NCBI RefSeq assembly: GCF_000397205.1
Contig: NC_021237.1
Location: 1,737,001-1,801,000 of the forward strand
Length of the DNA: 64,000 nt
Reading direction: 5' to 3'
Source of the DNA: Pseudomonas protegens CHA0
Lineage (GTDB): Bacteria > Pseudomonadota > Gammaproteobacteria > Pseudomonadales > Pseudomonadaceae
How positions within the stretch are numbered: the first letter of the stretch is position 1; the number at the start of each line of letters is the position of its first letter. Made by a program: the position numbers and the translations under genes. Positions 38,601 through 45,438 of the stretch are shown here, one piece after another. Under the pieces are notes generated by a model. That model was not told the DNA's origin, did no database searches, and saw only the letters and a program-made list of their open reading frames with translations.

Positions 38601-40386
38601 AACCCTGCGCCAGACCCAGATGGTGGCGGCTGGCAATATCGTGATCAAGGCCGTTGATGGCCTGAAGATCGATGTGAGGCAGGTCAACCAGCAAACCGTC
38701 AGCCAGAGCATCGACGCGATGGTCAAGGCCGACCCGCAACTGGCGTGGCTCAAAGAGGCCGAGAAACGCGGCGATGTTGATTGGCGGGTGGTGAAGGAGA
38801 TCCACGACTCCTACAAGTACAGCAACTCTGGGTTGGGGCCGGCTTCGCAGATCATTATTGCGATTGTGATGGGCGCCGTGATTGGGCCTATGGCGGGTGG
38901 TCTGGTCGGTGGTGGTACTACCGGTGCGGTTGTGGGAGCTGTTGCGACGGGGGCGTCGACCAATGCGACCGTCAGCTTTATCAATAACGGTGGCAACCTT
39001 GGTGCTGTATTCAAGGATGTGACCTCTTCCAACGCGATGAAAGGGTATGTGATCTCTGGTGTTACTGCGGGGCTTACATCTGCTTACTTTGACGGTTGGA
39101 CTGGCACTCATACTGATACGGCAACGAATCAGGTTATTGGGCCGAACCTCAGCACTTGGACAGGTGTTGGGCAATTTGCTGCGAGCCAAACACTGCAGAG
39201 CGGCACTTCCATGCTGTTGAGCAAGGCTCTGGGGCAGGGTGGCAGTGCAAGTGATGCACTGAAAAGTGCCTTGTTCAACACCTTGGCGGCGGCCAGCTTC
39301 AATGCGGTGGGTGATTACACCAAAGATGTTTTGAACGACGGCATGCCTCCCAAAATATTGATCCACGCCATGGTTGGCGGCCTTCTGTCAAAAGCAACTG
39401 GCGGCGACTTCAAGACCGGCGCTTTGGCGGCGGGTGTAAATGAAGCTGTGGTTGTCCAGTTGGACAAACTGGTGAGTGGTAACAAGACACTGCTGTCCAT
39501 GAACTCGCAGATTGTGGGTGTGCTAGCAGCTGCTGCGCAGAGAGATGCGGATGCGCAATCGATAGAGAAGGGCGGCTGGGTCGCAAAAAACGCAACGCAG
39601 TACAACTATGCAGGGCATCAAGAAATTGACGACTTAGAGGAGCAGGCGCGTAACTGTAAAGCTCTTGGAAACTGTGATGAGGTCAGGGAGCGGTTTAGAA
39701 AACAGAGCGTTAAGCTTGATGATGAATTGGCGGCCGATTGTGCTAAAAATCCAGCCCTTTGCACGTTCTTGTATGGGGATCTCCTGCATGACAGAAATAG
39801 CCTGCAGGAGCGTCTTGGAAAGATGTATTTTGATGACAGTATTCCTTCGATGTTTAAGGAGGACTTGCATCGTTATCAGTTACAGAATACAGCTGCTATA
39901 GGGGTTCTCATTCAGGCTCAGACTGAGTCTGCTCTTGAGAGTAAAGGGGTTTCGCCGGAAAAAGCTGCCTGGGTAAGTAAGCTTGTTGCTGCAATGGGCG
40001 GTTTTCTGGGCGGGAAGGGTAAAGGTGGAAGCGGTGCTACAAGTGGGAAAGTAGCGGCTTCAGGTACTAGTAAACCTATTATTGATCATGTTGTTGTGTC
40101 TTCAGGTAAGGCTCCTAAAACAGCAGCACCAAACTCTATATATGAAATCTCTCGTGCGGATGGAAGTAAAAGTGTAACTTATTATGATAGTCAAGGACGG
40201 ACCTTTTCACGGGAAGACTATGGTCAACAAAGAAGTCACGGTAGTTTAGGGTATGGTGTGGATGGGCGAGCAGTGCCCCATGAGCATAAGATTGAATATA
40301 ATAGTCGGGGGTTTGTGGATAAACAGTATTATCGCGAAATCGATGCTGATGGTAAGCCTGTTGGAGCTTGGATTCTAGATAAGTAG
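32692..40386 (+). CDS. cdiA: Contact-dependent inhibition effector CdiA (filamentous hemagglutinin family)
   Basis: 2564 residues from ATG 32692 (in-frame TTG 32674 is less likely). An extended signal ([20 protein letters not shown]) is followed by the TPS domain (about residues 50-290; [20 protein letters not shown]), a long run of FHA-1 repeats (LDNSHQG / LNNSQGG pattern, about 330-1150) and the segment [20 protein letters not shown], which marks the CdiA receptor-binding/YP region near 1460. FHA-2 repeats follow to about 2000. A Gly-rich DUF637-like pretoxin (about 2040-2260) comes next, then a Cys-containing pretoxin helix region ([18 protein letters not shown]) in place of a VENN motif. 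The last 110 residues are the toxin, with [13 protein letters not shown] and VPHEHKIEY. From about 39,600 the base composition turns AT-rich, a sign of toxin exchange. Confidence 0.93.
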   Translation: [2564 protein letters not shown]

Positions 40387-40398
40387 AGGAGGACGGTT

Positions 40399-40881
40399 AT
40401 GTCAAATGATGTTTGTGGTTATGTTTGCCCTGCTCCAAGTCTGGAGTCCTGGATGGCGTTGGAAAAATATATCTCAAAAAGTAAGTTGGGGATTCAGAGA
40501 ATAAGAAGTAATGAGCTTTTTAATTATCCGTCAGAATTTACTCCTGATATAGACACTTTTATTTTTTTGATAGGGGATAGACCGGGGTATCCTAACGCAA
40601 CATATTTGACGGATTATAATGAATATGATCCTGATTTCTCAGATATTGGTTTTCCTTGTCACCCTAAAGACAGAGTTAAGATGTTGTTGGGCGCTATAGG
40701 AGATATATTTTCAATATGTAAGTCTGAAAAGATATGTTTTTCTATAACGGATAGTAGTCAGGTGGAGTTCGTGAAAAGAATTTGCTTTTCTGAGATGTTT
40801 GATGTGGTGATTGCTGATTTTGAAAAGTATCAAGCCCCTCCTGATACTCTTTATGAAGTAAGGCGCGGTGGTTGTATTTAA
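40399..40881 (+). CDS. cdiI: Predicted CdiI immunity protein
   Basis: 160 residues, 12 bp after cdiA with a strong GAGGAGG site. It is visibly AT-rich like the cdiA toxin end and unlike the flanking genome. No signal peptide or membrane helix is visible, so it should be cytosolic, as expected for a protein binding an incoming toxin. It is acidic, with segments such as DIDTFIFLIGDRPGYPNATY. I do not recognise the sequence family; the role is assigned from position immediately after the toxin-coding end. Confidence 0.8.
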   Translation: MSNDVCGYVCPAPSLESWMALEKYISKSKLGIQRIRSNELFNYPSEFTPDIDTFIFLIGDRPGYPNATYLTDYNEYDPDFSDIGFPCHPKDRVKMLLGAIGDIFSICKSEKICFSITDSSQVEFVKRICFSEMFDVVIADFEKYQAPPDTLYEVRRGGCI

Positions 40882-41261
40882 AGTTAAGTGTGGAGGGGGT
40901 GTGTTTAAATTGAGCGAAATTTGAATAATAGTGGGTGAAAGATTTTTCATTGGTGATTAAGTTTTTGATGCTGAAGAGACGACTAGGTTCTTATCTTTAA
41001 CTTTTATGGGCTTATTGACTTGAGATTAATTAAAAACATTCTGCAGGTAGGCGTTAATACTAATGGCGTAAGTGGGAGGTGTCCAAATAGCCGGGTTACA
41101 TATACATCGCCTGGTGGAAGGAGCGTAATTTTGGCGTTGAGTGGGAGTTTTATTGGTTTTCGTTGAGATGGATGATGACTAAGCTCGACTTGAGAAGGTT
41201 GGGGGTGTAAATGCTTTTTTTCTTATTTGTGCGTCTACTTTGAACGTGAAAAGATCTATTT

Positions 41262-41405
41262 ATGAAAAATGGTATATCTGAGGAGGTTGTTGAATTTGTT
41301 TTTATTCCAGAGATAAGTTGGTGCTAAATTCTGCTCAGTGGGAAGGGATTTTGGTGCGTAGTCAATTTTTTAAAGGCTGAGTTGGAAAATAAAAAGTTTG
41401 AATAA
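41262..41405 (+). pseudogene. Frameshifted small gene remnant (possible orphan immunity gene)
   Basis: ATG 41262 opens MKNGISEEVVEFVFIPE. A one-base shift near 41310 continues RDKLVLNSAQWEGILVRSQ, and a second shift in the T-run near 41366-41371 continues KAELENKKFE and a stop at 41403-41405. The three pieces read as one natural short protein. The location after a cdiA-cdiI pair suggests a dead orphan immunity gene. Frameshifts are inferred by eye. Confidence 0.5.
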
Positions 41406-41532
41406 TGGCGTTCGAATAGGGCGTGGTTGTCTACCTCAAGCGGGATATGATGCTGCCGTGATGATAGTGCTGAGCCGTGTAGAAGGTCGTTATCTGGTCA
41501 GGGATGAGTCGCTGGGAACTGTTGCGAAATAG
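41374..41532 (+). pseudogene. Protein C-terminal remnant
   Basis: An open stretch without a convincing start encodes RGCLPQAGYDAAVMIVLSRV followed by EGRYLVRDESLGTVAK and a stop at 41530-41532. Base composition is closer to the host than the AT-rich DNA just before it. It may be the end of a displaced cdiA toxin or another gene. I cannot name the family. Confidence 0.35.
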
Positions 41533-41577
41533 AGTAAATCAGCCTTTTATTGATCTGAATTCGATTAATTGTAAGAG

Positions 41578-41608
41578 AAAAAGGGCGACCTTCAAGCCGC
41601 CCCTTTTT
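41578..41608. terminator. Bidirectional terminator
   Basis: AAAAAGGGCG and CGCCCCTTTTT around a 10-base loop. It ends the minus-strand DUF3077-like gene and can stop plus-strand reading from the cdi region. Confidence 0.85.
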
Positions 41609-41610
41609 GC

Positions 41611-41883
41611 TTACTGAAGCACCTGCTCCTGCATCCGCCTCGTCGTCACATCCATCAAATCACACCCATCGCGCAACAGAATGCTGCACACCAGCGACAG
41701 TTCCTGCAGTACAACTGTACCTTTGGGCGCTTCATCAGAAACCGAGAGGTTCTCAAGTAGTTGAGTCACAGCGCGAATGCGATACGCGGCTGCATCGTGG
41801 AGGACGTCAATGGGGGCTTGGGTATCGATCAGCAGCGAGGGAATGTTGCAGTCATGGCCGGTAATCGGCATGTATCTGTTCAT
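41611..41883 (-). CDS. DUF3077-like small protein
   Basis: 90 residues from ATG 41883 (MNRYMPITG). The helical core (DVLHDAAAYRIRAVTQLLEN, LQELSLVCSILLRDGCDLMD) resembles the small Pseudomonas DUF3077/DUF6124 proteins, which occur in many copies per genome and have no known function. The same frame stays open back to 42069, but that part overlaps a series of hairpins and does not look coding. AGAGAA precedes the chosen ATG. Confidence 0.65.
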   Translation of the reverse strand: MNRYMPITGHDCNIPSLLIDTQAPIDVLHDAAAYRIRAVTQLLENLSVSDEAPKGTVVLQELSLVCSILLRDGCDLMDVTTRRMQEQVLQ

Positions 41884-41953
41884 GGTTAGTTCTCTGGTAA
41901 TGGGAGTCATGCTGTCCCTACCGTCGCCAAACGAAAGGTGGCAGCTGTACGCA

Positions 41954-42112
41954 GGTTGGCGAACCGGCACCAGATAAGCCGGCAGACCCAAAAGGATCTC
42001 CCACGCACAGCCGCCATGAAGCGATTGTGCGGGAGCAAAAGTACCTGCAAGCAGAGGCTTTTGCATCAATTCTGGTGTCAGGTCGCCAAACCCGGTCGTC
42101 CTTTCAACGACC
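41954..42112. other. Chain of consecutive hairpins
   Basis: Successive inverted repeats: GGTT/AACC (41954-41965), CCGGC/GCCGG (41964-41982), CTCCC-x2-GCACA/TGTGCGGGAG (41998-42035), GCAAAAG/CTTTTGC (42035-42064) and GGTCGT/ACGACC (42094-42112). They lie in the 443-bp gap between the DUF3077-like gene and the lipoprotein gene. This could be a structured leader RNA on the minus strand or a repeat element. Confidence 0.45.
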
Positions 42113-42326
42113 CCTCGACTATATCCAGCGCTCTCCCTGTCCTTAAAGCCTCATTCCTACTGGATTGTCTGCTTCTGCCGTAAGGCAATTCCTAATTTGC
42201 CGAGAGTATCTTTTCGAGCCGGTCCGCCGTGATTTTCCTGGCTTACAATGCCGCCGCTTATCGCCATGCCACAGGTGGTTTTCAGGTGGCAGTGCGTTGT
42301 TGAAAACCTCTCAAGGAAGATCCGTC

Positions 42327-42908
42327 ATGCGTCTGTTGTCTCTGCTCTTCACCCTCGCTTTGCTCGCCGGTTGTGCTTCCACGCCGGACTATTACATCTC
42401 GCCCAAACCGGTACGGATTCCCGCTACCGCCACTTACTGGATCGACACCTTCAACCTGCAGTTGGTCGGCGAGAGCGAGCGTTTTCTGCCTGAGGACAAG
42501 TTGCGCCAGCAACTGGGCATGGAGTTGATCCGGCAGTTGGGCAATGCCAATCGCTACGCCACCACCAAGGACAGTGCCGACTACCTGCTGGATGTAGATG
42601 CGGTGTACAAGCGCCGCCTCAGTGATTCCCAGGGCGGGCTGGTGTCGATGGTCGTCGATGACAATACGATCCTTGCCAGTGTCGACTTTGGCTACAAGGT
42701 GCAGGTCAAGCGCGACGGCGCCGAGGTGTTGCATTTCGCCCAGGAGCGCGATGGTTTGCAGCCTGCCGGGGCCATGGGCCAGTTGCGCAATATGAAGACC
42801 ATGTTGGGGGCGATCACCAACAGCGGTAACTCGGATGTGGAGAACTTCTACATTCGTGCTCTGCCGAGGTTCATCGTTCGCGATATCACGGCCATTCCTT
42901 CTCGTTGA
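42327..42908 (+). CDS. Predicted lipoprotein, function unknown
   Basis: 193 residues from ATG 42327 with AAGGAAGA upstream. A signal peptide ends in the lipobox LLAGC, so the mature protein is lipid-anchored. The mature part has a PDYYISPKPVRIPATATYWI start and alternating strands and helices of the DUF4136-like or membrane-integrity lipoprotein kind. It probably faces the periplasm. Family not certain. A REP pair follows. Confidence 0.8.
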   Translation: MRLLSLLFTLALLAGCASTPDYYISPKPVRIPATATYWIDTFNLQLVGESERFLPEDKLRQQLGMELIRQLGNANRYATTKDSADYLLDVDAVYKRRLSDSQGGLVSMVVDDNTILASVDFGYKVQVKRDGAEVLHFAQERDGLQPAGAMGQLRNMKTMLGAITNSGNSDVENFYIRALPRFIVRDITAIPSR

Positions 42909-42926
42909 GTGAGTGTGTGGGGGGAT

Positions 42927-43026
42927 TGTAGGAGCGAGCTCGCTCGCGATGAGCGCCAGGGCGTCGCGTTCTTTCAGTAGCGGCGCGTTATCGTTGGCGT
43001 TGTTCGCGAGCGAGCTCGCTCCTACA
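42927..43026. repeat. REP pair with perfect 23-bp arms
   Basis: 42927-42949 (TGTAGGAGCGAGCTCGCTCG...) and 43004-43026 are perfect inverted copies. Each arm also contains the inner palindrome GAGCGAGCTCGCTC. It lies between convergent genes. Confidence 0.9.
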
Positions 43027-43049
43027 GGGGGATCAACGTGCTTTTTGGG

Positions 43050-43997
43050 TTATAGCTTTTTCACCGGAATGCAGATCTCACACTCCAGCTCCCCGGTCTT
43101 GACGTCGTAGAAGGCATCCGCCGGGTAGCGTTCGAAGGCCGGGCGCGGGTCGAATTGCAGGCCGCTCTTGGGCAGCCAGTCGCGGCACAGTTCGATCCAG
43201 GCGTCGGCGATAGCCGGGCCCAGGCCGCGGTAGTGGGCCACGGCGTAGAGACCACCGGGCAAGGTGGTGACGACGGCCGGGGCGCTGGCCTTGAAGTCTT
43301 CGGGCACTTCCACGCAGGCGTCGTAGCGGCATTTGTCGGCGGGGGTGAGGTCCGGGTCGTCGTGGCCGATGCCGTAGCGCACGCGGTTGAAAAGTTGATG
43401 TTCGAGCATCCACGGCGCGGCGGTTTCGCGCCAGAAAACGCCAATGCCCGGGCCGTAGGCGCCGATGTAGCGCAGGTAGGCCACGCGGGTGGCGGGTAGT
43501 TGCTGCAGGGTGACCTTCATCGCGGTTTCCTTCAGGTGAATGAAGGCGTCAGGATCGTCGAAGGCGGGGATGTGGGTCTGATCAGGATTGCGCAATTCAC
43601 GCAGGCGGCGTTCGCGGATGTCGTCCAGGCGGCGGTGCCAGCGTTTGGGCTCGGTATCGCGCCAGGTGCTGGGGGAGACCGAGAAGTGCTGTTTGAAGGC
43701 CCGGGAAAATGCCTCGCCGGAGCCGAAGCCGACTTCCAGGGCAATTTCCAGCACTGAGGCCGAGGGGCGGCTGGCCATGAGGTAGGCGCCGCAGGCCAGG
43801 CGTCGGCGGCGCAGGTAGGCACCCAGGGGCTCGCCGACCCAGGCGCTGAACAGGCGGTGGAAGTGGTAGGGCGAGAAATGTGCGACCCGCGCCAGGTCCG
43901 CCAGCTCCAGGGGTTGGTCCAGGTGTTGGTCGATATGCTCCAGCACCCGGCTCATGCGCAGGGTGTATTCGTGGAGGCTGTGATAGGCGGCGCTCAT
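43050..43997 (-). CDS. AraC-family regulator with GyrI-like domain
   Basis: 315 residues. Two HTH motifs in the N-terminal AraC domain (ELADLARVAHFSPYHFHRLF; ASVLEIALEVGFGSGEAFSR), then a GyrI/SoxS-type small-molecule domain from about residue 160 (LPATRVAYLRYIGAYG, GGLYAVAHYRGLGPAIADAW). This Rob-like layout senses lipophilic or cationic compounds. No adjacent target operon is obvious. Confidence 0.92.
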   Translation of the reverse strand: MSAAYHSLHEYTLRMSRVLEHIDQHLDQPLELADLARVAHFSPYHFHRLFSAWVGEPLGAYLRRRRLACGAYLMASRPSASVLEIALEVGFGSGEAFSRAFKQHFSVSPSTWRDTEPKRWHRRLDDIRERRLRELRNPDQTHIPAFDDPDAFIHLKETAMKVTLQQLPATRVAYLRYIGAYGPGIGVFWRETAAPWMLEHQLFNRVRYGIGHDDPDLTPADKCRYDACVEVPEDFKASAPAVVTTLPGGLYAVAHYRGLGPAIADAWIELCRDWLPKSGLQFDPRPAFERYPADAFYDVKTGELECEICIPVKKL

Positions 43998-44065
43998 GTC
44001 TACAGCTTAGTTGGCTGGGTGGGTCGTCACAGTCTGCCGCAGATTTGTGCCGTTTGTGAGTGCGA

Positions 44066-44092
44066 TTCGCCGGCAAGCTGGCTCCTGCGGCA
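44066..44092. repeat. Single REP-like unit
   Basis: GATTCGCCGGCAAGCTGGCT followed by CCTG, a lone half of the Pseudomonas REP hairpin, just past the 3' end of the DUF899 gene. Confidence 0.5.
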
Positions 44093-44097
44093 GGTTC

Positions 44098-44841
44098 TCA
44101 ATCGTCACAACAGCAACTGCTGCTCTTGCCCTGGGGCGTTGCCTGGTAGCGATCGTGGTGCCGGACCCAGCCCATGATCTGCTCTTCGTTGCGCCCCTTG
44201 GGCGTCAGGTCGAGGAAGTTGTAGGCCCCCAGCAACAGGTCCAGCCCGCGGGCATAGGTGGAATAGGTGTGGAATATCTCACCTTGCGGGTTGCGGTAGA
44301 ACACGCTGAGCCCGGGCAACTCCTGCTCATTGCCACTGGCCTGTTCGTAGTTGTAGCTGGCAGTGCCCTGGGCCAGTTGCTCGGCGCTGAGGCTGACGCC
44401 GAAGTCCTGGTTGAAGTCGTCGCCGGCGCTGGAATACCAATCGAAATGCCAACCCATGCGCTGGCGAAAGGCCTGGAACTCGGCATAAGGGGCGTGGGAG
44501 ATGGCCACCAGCGCTACATCGTGGTGGGCCAGGTGCTGGTTGGCGCCATCGAAGTGGTCGGCGACGAACGAGCAGCCCTTGCAGCCTTCCTCCCAACCTT
44601 CGGCAAACATGAAGTGGTAGACCAGCAGTTGGCTGTGGTCGCCAAACAGATCGGCCAGGCCCAGCGGGCCATCGGGGCCATGAAACTGATAGGGCTTGTC
44701 GATTTTTACCCAGGGCAGCGCCCGGCGTTCGGCGCTGAGCTGGTCGCGCTGGCGGGTAAAGGCCTTTTCGTGGATCAGGTGCTGTTTGCGGGCTTGCAGC
44801 CATTGTTCCCGGGAGACCACGGGATGCTCGGTAACGGACAT
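44098..44841 (-). CDS. DUF899 thioredoxin-like protein
   Basis: 247 residues from ATG 44841 with GAGGAG upstream; the frame is open to 44916. Segments WVKIDKPYQFHGPDGPLGLA, LLVYHFMFAEGWEEGCKGCS and MGWHFDWYSSAGDDFNQDFG are typical of DUF899. A CxxC (GCKGC) sits where thioredoxin-fold proteins hold their redox pair. The tail ends SSSCCCDD, three consecutive cysteines that could bind metal. The precise role is unknown. Confidence 0.88.
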   Translation of the reverse strand: MSVTEHPVVSREQWLQARKQHLIHEKAFTRQRDQLSAERRALPWVKIDKPYQFHGPDGPLGLADLFGDHSQLLVYHFMFAEGWEEGCKGCSFVADHFDGANQHLAHHDVALVAISHAPYAEFQAFRQRMGWHFDWYSSAGDDFNQDFGVSLSAEQLAQGTASYNYEQASGNEQELPGLSVFYRNPQGEIFHTYSTYARGLDLLLGAYNFLDLTPKGRNEEQIMGWVRHHDRYQATPQGKSSSCCCDD

Positions 44842-45038
44842 GACATCTCTCCTCAAGGCAGTGGGGGCGATGGGTCTTACACACGCTAGTCGTTTGGCGC
44901 TGGAGTGGATCGACAAACCGCCCAGCGGTTTTCCGATCAGGGGGCGGCGGCCTGGGGTGGATTTCCTGAACGGCTGAATGGCCTGCCGGTCACAACGTGT
45001 GAAGGCATTTCATTCTCTTGTCTGGAGGTTGAATCAGG

Positions 45039-45431
45039 ATGACGACTTATAACTGGGATCTGATCGAACGACTGCTGCACGAAGTGCAGAACGGCGCCGG
45101 CCACAGCTTCACTCCGCGACCCTATGCCGAGCAGCATGCGGCGGCCAAGGCGGCGGAAGGCGAGCCCACCGGCAATCTGGATGACCTGAAAGTCACCGCC
45201 ACCGAGTACGAAAAGTTACTGCTGGACCGTGGCTTTATCGAAAGCCGGCCGGAAGAGGAGGGCGGCAATGGCGAGAACTTCGTGCTCACGCCCCGTGGTT
45301 CCAGCCTGCTGTGCCTGATTGACAGCAGCATCCCGGGCAATGATCACCCGCGCCAGGTGCTGGAGGAGCAGGCCGATGCGCTGGATCCGGCGACCTTCGA
45401 TCAGGTGGCCTCCAAGGCCCAGATCGCCTAG
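45039..45431 (+). CDS. DUF2513-like winged-helix protein
   Basis: 130 residues, TGGAGG at good spacing before ATG 45039. The N-terminal MTTYNWDLIERLLHEVQNGA and the later ATEYEKLLLDRGFIESRPEE and FVLTPRGSSLLCLID segments suggest a small winged-helix domain of the DUF2513 type, possibly a transcription regulator. It is convergent with the DUF6279 gene, 7 bp away. Confidence 0.65.
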   Translation: MTTYNWDLIERLLHEVQNGAGHSFTPRPYAEQHAAAKAAEGEPTGNLDDLKVTATEYEKLLLDRGFIESRPEEEGGNGENFVLTPRGSSLLCLIDSSIPGNDHPRQVLEEQADALDPATFDQVASKAQIA

Positions 45432-45438
45432 GTTGCGC

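Larger units (their letters stand above)
40882..41577. other. AT-rich region with decayed coding remnants downstream of cdiI
   Basis: About 700 bp without an intact gene. The composition is like cdiI. Besides the two remnants listed separately, 41091-41210 is an open stretch encoding a Trp-rich peptide (starting PGYIYIAWWKERNFGVEWEF) bounded by stops and with no good start. This looks like debris of older immunity or toxin genes. Confidence 0.55.

Noticed and set aside
33481..39366. Two very long minus-strand open frames (1007 and 931 codons) across cdiA
   Set aside because: They are shadows of the repetitive GC-rich cdiA codons. The translations are Val/Ala/Gly/Gln-rich without motifs.
41884..42069. 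N-terminal half of a longer DUF3077-like protein
   Set aside because: It coincides with stacked inverted repeats, and the shorter start at 41883 has its own ribosome-binding site. Not fully excluded.
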